From Ornithoclostridium sp944380285 (GTDB taxonomy: Bacteria; Bacillota; Clostridia; Christensenellales; UBA3700), in contig OZ006985.1 of assembly GCA_963931165.1 (NCBI GenBank), positions 62,001 to 126,000 of the forward strand: DNA of 64,000 nt. The letters are read 5' to 3'. The notes beneath the pieces are model-generated. The model worked only from the letters and a program-made list of their open reading frames with translations. It did not search any database and had not been told where the DNA came from. The position numbers and the translations under genes were made by a program. Below are positions 7,860 to 16,426 of the stretch, piece by piece. Position 1 is the first letter of the stretch; each line of letters starts with the position of its first letter.

Positions 7860-10800
7860 ATGGGCAAAAAAATGACTATCGACGGCAATACCGCCGCGGC
7901 TCATGTAGCGTACGCGCTCAGCGAAGTCGCAGCGATATATCCCATCACGCCGTCCTCGCCTATGGCGGAAAACGCTGACGAATGGGCGAACGCGGGTACC
8001 AAGAACATCTTCGGTCAAACCCTCAAGATCGCTGAAATGCAGTCCGAAGCCGGCGCAGCCGGCGCGGTGCACGGCTCGCTGAGCGCAGGCGCTCTGACGA
8101 CCACCTTCACCGCCAGCCAAGGTCTGCTGTTGATGATCCCCAATATGTACAAGATCGCGGGCGAACTCACCCCCGCGGTGTTCCATGTCAGCGCGCGTGC
8201 GCTCGCATACCACGCGCTCAACATCTTCGGCGACCACAGCGACGTCATGGCTTGCCGCCAGACCGGCTTTGCGATGCTGTGCTCCAACTCCGTCCAGGAG
8301 GTCATGGACCTCGCGCTCGTCGCCCATCTCGCGACGCTCAAGTCAAGGGTCCCCTTCCTGCACTTCTTCGACGGCTTCCGCACCTCGCACGAGGTCTCCA
8401 AGGTGGAGATGATCGACTATGCCGACATCAAGAAGGTCGTCGACGAAAAGTACATGCCCTACATCAAGGAATTCAAGGCGCGCGCGCTCAACCCCGAGCA
8501 CCCCACTCAGAGAGGCACCGCGCAAAACCCCGACATCTACTTCCAGGGAAGAGAGGCGGGCAACAAGTATTACGACGCCGTCCCCGCGATCGTCGAAGAG
8601 GCGATGGACGACGTGTTCAAGATCACCGGCAGACGCTACTCGCTGTATGAATACTACGGCGCGAAGGACGCCAAAGAGGTCATCGTTTTGATGGGCAGCG
8701 GCGCGGAGACGGTCGAAGAGACGGTCGACTATCTCAACGCGAACGGCGGCAAGACCGGCGTGCTCAAAGTCAGGCTCTATCGTCCGTTCGACGTCGCGAA
8801 GTTTGCGGCTGCGATCCCCTCGAGCGTCAAGAAGATCACCGTGCTCGACCGCGTCAAAGAGAGCGGCAGCGCGGGCGAACCGCTCTATCTCGACGTCGTC
8901 GCCGCCCTCAACGAGGCGGGCCGCAAAATCGACGTCGTCTGCGGCAGATACGGGCTCGGCAGCAAGGAGTTCAACCCCTCGATGGTCAACGCCGTGTTCG
9001 AGAACATGAACGCCAAAAAGCCGATGAGCCACTTCTCCGTCGGCATCAACGACGACGTGACCGGGCGCTCGCTGCCCGTCACCGAGAAGATCGACGCGGC
9101 TCCCGCCGGCGCGATCAGCTGCAAGTTCTACGGTCTCGGCTCGGACGGCACCGTCGGCAGCAACAAGAACTCGATCAAGATCATCGGCAACTACACCGAA
9201 AAGTACGCTCAGGCTTACTTCGCCTACGACTCCAAGAAGTCGGGCGGCATCACCGTCTCCCACTTGAGATTCGGCGACAAGCCCATCAAGAGCGCCTACC
9301 TGATCGACCAGGCGGACTTCGTCGCCTGCCACAACCCGTCCTATGTCGTCAAGTACGACATGATCAGCGACCTCAAGGACGGCGGCGTCTTCCTGCTCAA
9401 CAGCCCGTGGACGGCCGAGGAGATGGACGAAAAGCTCCCCGCCTCGATGAAGAACGCGATCGCCAAAAAGCACATCAAGTTCTACAACGTCGACGCGATC
9501 AAGGTCGTCGAAGAGATCGGCCTCGGCAACCGCATTTCCACCGCGATGCAGGCTTGCTTCTTCAAGCTCGCGGGCGTCATCCCCTATGCGGACGCCGAAA
9601 AGCACATGAAGGAGTTCGTCGTCAAGTCCTTCTCCAAGAAGGGCGAGAAGGTCGTCAACATGAACTTCGCGGCGATCGACCACGCGGTCGACAACATCGT
9701 CGAGGTCAAGTACGACGCCGACAAGTGGAGCAAGACCACCGAGGGTGCCGTCGCAGTGCCGACCACCGATGACAAATACTTCACCGACTTCATCGCTCCC
9801 ATCCTCGCGCAGGAGGGCGACAAGCTGCCCGTCTCCGCGATCGAAGCGGACGGCTGCGTCCCGACCGGCACGACCAAGTATGAAAAGCGCGGCATCGCGG
9901 TGTTCGTACCCGCTTGGGACAGCTCCAAGTGCATCCAATGCAACCAATGCGCGTTCGTCTGCCCGCACGCGGCGATCCGTCCGACCGTCCAAAAGCCCGA
10001 AGTGCTCGAGGGCGCGCCCGCGACGTTCGTCACCGTCGACAGCAAGGCGGCGAAGGGCTACAAGTACCGTATGCAGGTCAGCGCGCTCGACTGCACCGGC
10101 TGCGGCAGCTGCGCCAACATCTGCCCTGCGAAGGAAAAGGCTTTGACGATGATCCCGCTCGACACCGCTCTCGCTAACGGCGAGGCTGCCAATTGGGACT
10201 ATGCGGACAAGCTGCCCGATTCCGACGCTCCCGTCAAGCGCGACACCGTGCTCGGCTCTCAGCTCAACAGACCTCTGTTCGAGTTCTCGGGCGCATGCGC
10301 CGGCTGCGGCGAAACGCCCTATGTCAAGGTCGTCACTCAGATGTTCGGCGACAGGATGATCGTCGCCAACGCGACCGGCTGCTCGTCCATCTACGGCGGT
10401 TCCGCCCCGACCTGCCCCTACACCAAGAACGCGAAGGGTCACGGTCCCGCTTGGGCAAACAGCTTGTTTGAGGACAACGCCGAGTTCGGCTACGGCATCA
10501 ACCTCGCCTATCAGGCGCGCCGCGCCGCCCTCAAGGAAAAGGTCGCGGCTCTCGCCGAGGCTTGGGCGGACTACGCCGAGGGCAAGAAGGCTTGCGAAGA
10601 TTGGATCGCGACGATGGACGACGCGGCAAGCGTCGAGACCAGCGCGGCTCTGCTCGCCTGCCTGACCTCCTGCGACAAGTGCGGCTGCGCATCCGACGCC
10701 CTAGTCAAGGAGATCCTCGAAGACAAAGACTGCCTCGTCAAGAAGTCCATCTGGATGTTCGGCGGCGACGGCTGGGCATACGACATCGGCTACGGCGGTC

Positions 10801-11393
10801 TCGACCACGTCCTCGCGATGGGTCAGGACGTCAACGTCCTCGTGCTCGACACCGAAGTCTACTCCAACACCGGCGGTCAGGCAAGCAAGTCCTCCCCGAC
10901 CGGCGCGGTCGCCAAGTTCGCCGCAGGCGGCAAGGTCACCAAGAAGAAGGACCTCGGCAAGATGGCTATGGATTACGGCTACGTCTATGTCGCTCAGGTC
11001 TCGATGGGCGCCAATATGAACCAGTTCCTCAAAGCGATCAAGGAGGCTGAGGCATATCACGGTCCGTCGCTGATCATCGCGTACGCTCCGTGCATCAACC
11101 ACGGCATCAATATGAGCAACAGCCAGATCGAGATGAAGAAGGCGGTCGAGGCGGGCTATTGGCAGCTGTACAGGTTCAACCCCGAACTTAAAGCTCAGGG
11201 CAAGAATCCGTTCACGCTGGACAGCAAGGCTCCGACCGGCAACTACCGCGACTTCCTCATGGGCGAAAACAGATACGCCCAGCTTGCAAAAGCGAAGCCG
11301 CAAGTCGCCGAAAAGCTGTTCGAGCTCAACGAGGAGCAAGCCAAGGAGAGATTCGAGACCTATCAAAATCTCGCCGACAGCGACAAGAAGTAA
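7860..11393 (+). CDS. nifJ: Pyruvate:ferredoxin (flavodoxin) oxidoreductase
   Basis: A 1177-residue single-chain enzyme converting pyruvate and CoA to acetyl-CoA, CO2 and reduced ferredoxin, the central oxidative step of anaerobic fermentation. The N-terminus has the substrate-site motif YPITPSS (27-33). Two [4Fe-4S] ferredoxin motifs lie at Cys691/694/697/701 and Cys745/748/751/755. The thiamine diphosphate domain has the proximal-cluster pair CAGCG (813-817) and the GDGWAYDIG motif (969-977), followed by NTGGQASK. The start at 7860 follows CGGAGG; an in-frame ATG ten codons upstream lacks a site and would include that sequence. It is monocistronic, with a clear promoter and terminator. Confidence 0.97.
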   Translation: MGKKMTIDGNTAAAHVAYALSEVAAIYPITPSSPMAENADEWANAGTKNIFGQTLKIAEMQSEAGAAGAVHGSLSAGALTTTFTASQGLLLMIPNMYKIAGELTPAVFHVSARALAYHALNIFGDHSDVMACRQTGFAMLCSNSVQEVMDLALVAHLATLKSRVPFLHFFDGFRTSHEVSKVEMIDYADIKKVVDEKYMPYIKEFKARALNPEHPTQRGTAQNPDIYFQGREAGNKYYDAVPAIVEEAMDDVFKITGRRYSLYEYYGAKDAKEVIVLMGSGAETVEETVDYLNANGGKTGVLKVRLYRPFDVAKFAAAIPSSVKKITVLDRVKESGSAGEPLYLDVVAALNEAGRKIDVVCGRYGLGSKEFNPSMVNAVFENMNAKKPMSHFSVGINDDVTGRSLPVTEKIDAAPAGAISCKFYGLGSDGTVGSNKNSIKIIGNYTEKYAQAYFAYDSKKSGGITVSHLRFGDKPIKSAYLIDQADFVACHNPSYVVKYDMISDLKDGGVFLLNSPWTAEEMDEKLPASMKNAIAKKHIKFYNVDAIKVVEEIGLGNRISTAMQACFFKLAGVIPYADAEKHMKEFVVKSFSKKGEKVVNMNFAAIDHAVDNIVEVKYDADKWSKTTEGAVAVPTTDDKYFTDFIAPILAQEGDKLPVSAIEADGCVPTGTTKYEKRGIAVFVPAWDSSKCIQCNQCAFVCPHAAIRPTVQKPEVLEGAPATFVTVDSKAAKGYKYRMQVSALDCTGCGSCANICPAKEKALTMIPLDTALANGEAANWDYADKLPDSDAPVKRDTVLGSQLNRPLFEFSGACAGCGETPYVKVVTQMFGDRMIVANATGCSSIYGGSAPTCPYTKNAKGHGPAWANSLFEDNAEFGYGINLAYQARRAALKEKVAALAEAWADYAEGKKACEDWIATMDDAASVETSAALLACLTSCDKCGCASDALVKEILEDKDCLVKKSIWMFGGDGWAYDIGYGGLDHVLAMGQDVNVLVLDTEVYSNTGGQASKSSPTGAVAKFAAGGKVTKKKDLGKMAMDYGYVYVAQVSMGANMNQFLKAIKEAEAYHGPSLIIAYAPCINHGINMSNSQIEMKKAVEAGYWQLYRFNPELKAQGKNPFTLDSKAPTGNYRDFLMGENRYAQLAKAKPQVAEKLFELNEEQAKERFETYQNLADSDKK

Positions 11394-11406
11394 TCAACGA
11401 TAACAA

Positions 11407-11442
11407 AAAGACGGACTCGCGAAAGCGGGTCCGTCTTTTTTT
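11407..11442 (+). terminator. Terminator of pyruvate:ferredoxin oxidoreductase
   Basis: An 11-bp stem (11410-11420 with 11425-11435, one mismatch) capped by a GAAA tetraloop and followed by a run of seven T. Confidence 0.92.
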
Positions 11443-11461
11443 GTTCCGCACCCCAAAGAAA

Positions 11462-11559
11462 GCCGGGCAAGTTGTGCCCGGCGGTGAAATGTCTGCGCTG
11501 TCGCGCAAACGTGAAATGTTGCCCTCGGCAACGTTATGGAAGCGCGCTATGACAGCGCG
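11462..11559. repeat. Tandem small hairpins separated by GTGAAATG
   Basis: Four short hairpins follow one another: 11462-11469 with 11475-11482 (8 bp), 11494-11498 with 11503-11507, 11518-11523 with 11527-11532, and 11543-11548 with 11554-11559. The linkers after the first and second both read GTGAAATG. The stem sequences differ while the linker is kept, as expected of a modular repeat rather than of decaying coding DNA. No gene is visible. Confidence 0.6.
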
Positions 11560-11598
11560 TTTATACTTGTAACGACATAGAACCACGCCCAAAATAGA

Positions 11599-12062
11599 CC
11601 GCGCAACGGGCAGGTGAGCAAGCCGACAAAAAACCGGCGGATGTTTTCCGTCGGTTTGTTTGTCGGTGCGTAGCAGTTTTGAGCACGCTATTTCGGGATG
11701 AATTTGCGCGGTTGTGACTTTGTCCATAAAAGTAACCTTCGTTTTGACCTTTAATATGCGGATAGTAACCTTATAAATAGCTGTCAAAGAACCGATTAGA
11801 TAAACAGAATCAAGCAGCTTTAAGCGAGCGACTTGGTGCAGATTTGCGCCGAAAGGGTTGCGAGGTGTACCTCAATGGTACCTGAGCGTTCCGAGAGGCG
11901 CAAAGATGCCCAAACGAGCCGCTTAAAGCGGTGAAACAGTCCGCGCCTCAAAGGGAGCGCGGAACTGAAATGGTCAATACCCTTGGGTCTTAGCGAGCGG
12001 CGGGGTGAAGCCCCTGCGTAAAAGCCGCCGCCTCAACCTTGCTCACCTGCCCGCTTGCGCGG
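11599..12062. ncRNA. Candidate structured RNA or MITE enclosed by 24-bp inverted repeat
   Basis: No plausible gene occupies this 464-bp stretch. Its ends pair: 11599-11622 with 12038-12062, 24 bp with a single one-base bulge. The right arm stops exactly at the stop codon of the next gene. Inside are a nested long hairpin (11623-11666) and a multi-level helix: 11817-11826 with 11920-11929 (10 bp perfect), then 11843-11850 with 11897-11904 (8 bp perfect), then an AGGT/ACCT apical stem. Two further hairpins lie near 11941-11962 and 12000-12027. I could not match it to tmRNA, RNase P, SRP RNA, 6S or a T-box. The orientation is unknown. Confidence 0.45.
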
Positions 12063-12527
12063 TCAAATCAAATACTCCCTTATGATCAACCACTTACTTA
12101 TATCCCACGCGCCGGCATTGGCGGGCGACGTGGACGGCAGACGTATGAAGTCGATGTCCGGGTATGCGCGCTTTGCGACCTCGTACGACTTTGCGCCGTT
12201 GCAGAAGACGGCGGCGATCTTGCTCGCGGCGATGACTGCGGGGATGTCGTTCGGGACGACGTCGCGGATGTCGGCGTCGAGCGAGCCCTTGCGCGTACAC
12301 GTCTTGATCGAGTCCATCAGCGCAATGCGGTGGGCGAGCAGATATTCCCTCTTGCCCTCTATGCTCTCGGGGACGGGGTCGCCGGTGATCTCGGCGAGAG
12401 TGCTCCAAAAGCGGTTGCGCGGATGCATATAGAAAAACCCCGCCTCGAGCGACTTGACCGAAGCCATGCTGCCGAGTATCAGCACTCGGCTGTCGCCGTC
12501 GAAGACGGGGGCAAAACTCTCTATCAC
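12063..12527 (-). CDS. DNA-deoxyinosine glycosylase (uracil-DNA glycosylase superfamily)
   Basis: A 154-residue protein starting at GTG, which overlaps the stop of the upstream kinase gene as GTGA. The core VLILGSMASVKSLEAGFFYM followed by HPRNRFW, and the C-terminal LPSTSPANA, are the two active-site segments of the hypoxanthine/deoxyinosine DNA glycosylase branch of the uracil-DNA glycosylase fold. It would remove deaminated bases (hypoxanthine, possibly uracil) in base-excision repair. It is the last gene of a four-gene operon with a transporter, a metallo-hydrolase and a kinase, with no obvious functional link. The inverted-repeat element begins right after its stop codon. Confidence 0.85.
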   Translation of the reverse strand: MIESFAPVFDGDSRVLILGSMASVKSLEAGFFYMHPRNRFWSTLAEITGDPVPESIEGKREYLLAHRIALMDSIKTCTRKGSLDADIRDVVPNDIPAVIAASKIAAVFCNGAKSYEVAKRAYPDIDFIRLPSTSPANAGAWDISKWLIIREYLI

Positions 12528-13351
12528 GCGATGAAGATGCGCGTGCAGGGCGCGTCGCCGGACAAGATGTCCTTGATGTCGTACTTGGGGCTGGCGATGT
12601 AGACGCGCGTGCCGTTCGCCGCCGGAGACTTGATGTACTCCAATTTGGCGCGAGCTCCGGCGGCGCCTACGCGCGAACTGCCTTCGCACAGTTTTTGACA
12701 CTCGTCGATCGCGGCGATCAATTCGAGGTCGTCTTTTCCCTTGATCTCGGGGATCAGTGTGGACGGGTCGCCGGGGACGCGGTAGATGCCGTCCGTCGAC
12801 GTATAGATGAGCAGATGCTTGCACTTGACGAGGTCAGCGATCTGCGCGGCGGTCTCGTCGTTGTCCGCGCAATGGACGACGTGTTTTTTGCGCTGCATCA
12901 GCACCTGTATCTCCGTCTTGACTATCTCCTCGTTGGAAAGGGGATCGTTGTAGTTGACGATGGGGATCGCGCCCTGTTCGGGGCAGCGCAGCAGCAATTG
13001 TTTGAGCGATTCCGCCTTGGCGTCGTCGTTGAAGTGCTGGTGCTCGACGAGTATCTGTCTTATGCCGTACATGGGGTTGACGTAGCGGCGATAGCTCTCC
13101 ATCAAGATCGCCTGTCCCTGCGCCGCATAGTCGCTCTTGACGTCGGTGTACGCGCCCTTGAGCTCCTTGCCCGTGCGGCGGATATAGTCTATGCGCCCTA
13201 TCTCGGTCGCGCCGCTGGTCACCCAAATGTAGCCGGGGCGCAGCTGGCGGCTGATGTGCGCGAGCACATTGTAGTCGACGTCGCTCCACTTCTTGTTGAC
13301 GAGCGCCATCGAGCCGACTTTGCCGACGAGTTCGATGTCGAATTGTGCCAT
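12524..13351 (-). CDS. Amino acid kinase family protein (glutamate 5-kinase-like)
   Basis: A 275-residue protein of the amino-acid-kinase fold. Visible are the N-terminal phosphate-binding lysine segment VGKVGSMALVNK, the VTSGA loop (44-48) and the nucleotide-binding CADNDETAAQIADLV stretch (161-175), which resembles the DND region of glutamate 5-kinase ProB. It lacks the C-terminal PUA domain of many ProB proteins. No proA or proC is nearby, and VGKVGSMAL departs from the usual VVKVGSSLL, so the substrate could be another acid. The stop overlaps the downstream glycosylase start. Confidence 0.75.
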   Translation of the reverse strand: MAQFDIELVGKVGSMALVNKKWSDVDYNVLAHISRQLRPGYIWVTSGATEIGRIDYIRRTGKELKGAYTDVKSDYAAQGQAILMESYRRYVNPMYGIRQILVEHQHFNDDAKAESLKQLLLRCPEQGAIPIVNYNDPLSNEEIVKTEIQVLMQRKKHVVHCADNDETAAQIADLVKCKHLLIYTSTDGIYRVPGDPSTLIPEIKGKDDLELIAAIDECQKLCEGSSRVGAAGARAKLEYIKSPAANGTRVYIASPKYDIKDILSGDAPCTRIFIA

Positions 13352-13367
13352 TGTTACCTCTCTTAGC

Positions 13368-14600
13368 TTATGCCGCCGGTGTGACGACGGTCTCGTTATC
13401 CTCGGGGACGGTCGCGTCCGGAAGCTCTCCCTGCCCGCCCGTATTGTCAGTGTTTTCGCCCGAATTTTCGCCCTCTTGCGCGCCGTCTGACTCTTCGCCG
13501 ACGTACTCCTTCTCGCCGCTCTCGGTCAAGATGTTGAGCCCGCCGTTCTCGCCGACGAGCACGGTCACCGTGCCCACCTCGGCAGTGATGTAGATGTCGC
13601 GGAAGCCGTCATAGTCGCCGTCCGGCGTGACGTCTTCATAGTCTCGCAGTCTCTCCATGAGTTCGGGATTGGGGTGGATGTAGCTCTCGTGCGGCTGCTC
13701 CTCGGTGCCGCTGGTCGAGATGATCGCGAACTCGGCGTCGATCGCGTCCAAAAATGCCTGAGTCGTCGACGTCCTCGAGCCGTGGTGCGCGACTTTGAGC
13801 ACGTCCGCGTCCACGTCGTCGAAGTAGCCCTTCGCGAGCAGATATTCCTCGTTGAGCTCGTTGGAATCGCCTGTCAGCACGATCGTCCTGCCCGCATATT
13901 CGAGCAGACAGATCGGCGAGACCGCGTTGATCGGCTCTGCGTCGTCGCACTCGGGATAGTCCGCCTCGTCGAAGGTGTAGCAGTTCATCACCCAATTTTC
14001 GCCCTCGATCGCGAACGCGCCGATGTTCTCGTGATAGACGGACGGCTTCTCGACGCCCGAAGCGTCGGTGTAGGTCTCTTTGTCCGCGGCGGCGAGCAGA
14101 TTTTTCCACGTCGTCGAATCCTGCGCCTCGTCGAGCGGCATATAGATGTTGACGACCTCGTAGTTATCGAGCAGTTTTTTGGCGTCGCGGATGTGGTCGT
14201 AGTCGCCGTGAGTGATGAACAGATAGTCGATCTGCTCGACCTCTTCTTCCACAAGCACGCCGTTGATGACGTTCCACGGCGACGTCGAGCCGAACTCCGA
14301 GCCGATGTCCATGATCATGTTCTGCCCGTCGGGGAACTCGATGTAGATGCAGTCGCCCTGCCCTATGTCGAGCACGCGCACGGACAAAATGTCGCCTGTG
14401 ACAGTCGTGTTGTCGGGCAGCGTGGGCACGTCGGGCTTTTCCGTCTCGTCCGGCTTTTCCGGCACGAACATCGAGACGATCGCGTCAAAGATGTCGGGGC
14501 GCACCGCGTAAAGCACGCCGAGCGCGATCGCGACGATCAGCACGATGACAACGATCGCGATCAGCAGTTTGCGTTTGCGTTTTTTGGACCCTCTCGCCAT
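13368..14600 (-). CDS. Membrane-anchored ComEC/Rec2-like metallo-beta-lactamase-fold hydrolase
   Basis: A 410-residue protein with a basic N-terminus, one membrane helix (about 11-32) and an extracytoplasmic metallo-hydrolase domain. Metal-ligand motifs are DIGQGD (78-83), THGDYDHI (130-137, the HxDxDH form found in ComEC-type domains), LTGD (242-245) and AHHGS (271-275). The C-terminal 60 residues are acidic and low in complexity. Free-standing proteins of this kind are thought to be secreted or surface nucleases or phosphodiesterases, but the substrate is unknown. The gene is 1 bp downstream of the MFS transporter gene. Confidence 0.85.
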   Translation of the reverse strand: MARGSKKRKRKLLIAIVVIVLIVAIALGVLYAVRPDIFDAIVSMFVPEKPDETEKPDVPTLPDNTTVTGDILSVRVLDIGQGDCIYIEFPDGQNMIMDIGSEFGSTSPWNVINGVLVEEEVEQIDYLFITHGDYDHIRDAKKLLDNYEVVNIYMPLDEAQDSTTWKNLLAAADKETYTDASGVEKPSVYHENIGAFAIEGENWVMNCYTFDEADYPECDDAEPINAVSPICLLEYAGRTIVLTGDSNELNEEYLLAKGYFDDVDADVLKVAHHGSRTSTTQAFLDAIDAEFAIISTSGTEEQPHESYIHPNPELMERLRDYEDVTPDGDYDGFRDIYITAEVGTVTVLVGENGGLNILTESGEKEYVGEESDGAQEGENSGENTDNTGGQGELPDATVPEDNETVVTPAA

Positions 14601-14601
14601 A

Positions 14602-16290
14602 TCAATCCTCGTCGGCGAAGTACTCGATGGTCTTCTTCTTTTTCTCGGGGCGGTTGTCGCCGTGCTTGGTGAAGAACATCGTGACGAACGCCATCGCTAT
14701 GCAGCATACGCCGTAGACGAAGATGAGGTTCTCCTTGCCGGGATTGGCGTCCATGATGAGACCGGACAGGTACGGAGTCACCGCCTGCGCGGTCATGGAC
14801 GCGACGTAATAGTAGCCGGTGTATTGACCGACGTTGCTGCCCTTGGCAAGCTCGGTGACCATGGGCAGAGTGTTGACGTTGATGATGACAAGACCGAAGC
14901 CCGCGATCAAAAAGCACGCGGTGAACGCGACTTTGAGCAGCGTGGCGTTGATGCCGTCGTTGAGGAAGATGCAGGGCACGAACGCGCACACCGCGATGAT
15001 GACGCCCATCAAAATGGTCTTTTTGCGGCCGAACTTGGCTGCAAGCAGCGCGACGGGAAGCAGTGCGATCGCGCCGCCCGCGCCGTTGAGGATGTTGATG
15101 ACGGACACAAAGCTGTCCTCGAATTTGAGCACGCCGGTCGCATAGGTGGACAGGTGGCTCTTGATCGCGTTCCAGCCCAAGAACCAAAGGAAGACCGTGC
15201 CGAGGATGAGGAAGAAGGACAGCCTCTTTTCTTTGCCGAGAGGCTCGTTGGCGTGGACCTCCTCTTCGTCGACGACGTTCCACCTCTTCTCCTCGTCGTA
15301 GCGCATCTGCACGAACTTCTTCTCGCGCACGACCGCCAAGAACGCGCCCAGCATGACCAGCATCAGCACGCCGAGGACGACAAAGATCCAGATGTGCGAA
15401 GACTGATATCTGCCCGGCGAGACCATGTTGTAGACGGTGTAGATGAGGATGGACACAAAGCCGCCCGCGCCGCCCATAAAGGTGATCAGCGCGTTCGCCT
15501 GCGAGCGCAGCGGCTTGGGCGTGACGTCGGGCATCAGCGCGATCGCCGGCGAGCGGTAGGACGACATCGCGACGAGGGTCGCGAGCAGCATGAAGATGAA
15601 CATCACCAAAAGCCCGATGTTCTCCCCTCGGACCTGCGCTGCGATCAGCTGCTGCGCCGCATAGAACGGCGTGAGGAACTCGGAGTTGTAGAGGGCGTTC
15701 TGCTCGGCGGTCAGCTCGATCGAGCCGTCCGCAAGCCCCTTGAACCACGTCTGATAGTCGGCGTTCTGCCAGCCGGCGATGAACGCGTCTATGCTCGTCT
15801 TGGCGTCGCCGCTCCAATTGCCGCCGTATTGCGTCATATAGTCATAGACGACCTGCGGATCGTCGAGGTCGCCGACCTTGGTCAGCAAGCCGTACTGGAC
15901 GTGTTCGATGACCGCCATACAGATCATGAACACGACCGCAAGGATGGTACCCCAAAAGATGAAGGTCGTGCGCCTGCCAAACTTGGCTTTGCTGCGCCTG
16001 TCCGAAAGGTGCCCGAACAGCGGCAAAAGGAAGATCGCCAGCAAGTTGTCCAAGCCCATGATGATGCCGTACTCGGCATACTCCATGCCGAACACGCGCT
16101 GCAAGATGAGCGGCATGATGTAGTCGTAGACTTCCCAAAAGCACATGATGCCCATAAAGGCAAAGCCGACGAACAGCGTGCGCTTGAAGTCGAGTTTCAT
16201 GTCGACGCCCGATCCGCCCGATGCGGCAGCCGTATCCGCGCTCTGTTCGGCAGCGGCGGCGTCTGCGAGTTGTTCCTTTTCGTTGTCCAT
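14602..16290 (-). CDS. Major facilitator superfamily transporter (SLC45/GPH-like)
   Basis: A 562-residue, twelve-helix transporter with an Ala-rich cytoplasmic N-terminus (about 35 residues). The inter-helix motif GHLSDRRSKAKFGRR after helix 2 is characteristic of MFS and sucrose/glycoside-type carriers. A long soluble insert (about 110-190) lies between helices in the first half, unusual for the family. It is the first gene of the operon leading into the metallo-hydrolase, kinase and glycosylase. It is probably a sugar or glycoside importer, by family resemblance only. Confidence 0.85.
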   Translation of the reverse strand: MDNEKEQLADAAAAEQSADTAAASGGSGVDMKLDFKRTLFVGFAFMGIMCFWEVYDYIMPLILQRVFGMEYAEYGIIMGLDNLLAIFLLPLFGHLSDRRSKAKFGRRTTFIFWGTILAVVFMICMAVIEHVQYGLLTKVGDLDDPQVVYDYMTQYGGNWSGDAKTSIDAFIAGWQNADYQTWFKGLADGSIELTAEQNALYNSEFLTPFYAAQQLIAAQVRGENIGLLVMFIFMLLATLVAMSSYRSPAIALMPDVTPKPLRSQANALITFMGGAGGFVSILIYTVYNMVSPGRYQSSHIWIFVVLGVLMLVMLGAFLAVVREKKFVQMRYDEEKRWNVVDEEEVHANEPLGKEKRLSFFLILGTVFLWFLGWNAIKSHLSTYATGVLKFEDSFVSVINILNGAGGAIALLPVALLAAKFGRKKTILMGVIIAVCAFVPCIFLNDGINATLLKVAFTACFLIAGFGLVIINVNTLPMVTELAKGSNVGQYTGYYYVASMTAQAVTPYLSGLIMDANPGKENLIFVYGVCCIAMAFVTMFFTKHGDNRPEKKKKTIEYFADED

Positions 16291-16328
16291 AAATTTTCCT
16301 CTTATTTTCGGGATGCCCCGTCCCTTAC

Positions 16329-16357
16329 AGTATATCAGTTCGCGCGCGCTTTTTCAA
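16329..16357 (-). promoter_or_regulatory. Promoter of the MFS-led four-gene operon
   Basis: TTGAAA (16352-16357), 17 bp, TATACT (16329-16334), 39 bp upstream of the transporter start. Confidence 0.65.
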
Positions 16358-16395
16358 TCGTTCGCGCATAAAATTGCGCGCGCACGCGTAAACGA

Positions 16396-16421
16396 AAAAT
16401 GCGGAGCGTCGCCGCTCCGCA
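16396..16421 (-). terminator. Terminator after GLUG-repeat lipoprotein
   Basis: A perfect 8-bp stem (16400-16407 with 16414-16421) followed on the minus strand by a short T run, just below the stop codon of the lipoprotein gene. Confidence 0.75.
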
Positions 16422-16426
16422 CAAGT

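Noticed and set aside
8343..10442. 699-codon open frame on the minus strand
   Set aside because: It lies entirely antisense to the pyruvate:ferredoxin oxidoreductase, whose motifs are intact; such mirror frames are common in GC-rich coding DNA.
11780..11930. T-box leader, RNase P RNA or tmRNA
   Set aside because: The diagnostic strings (T-box sequence, GAGGAAAGTCC, tRNA-like end of tmRNA) are absent, and the stretch lies between converging genes.
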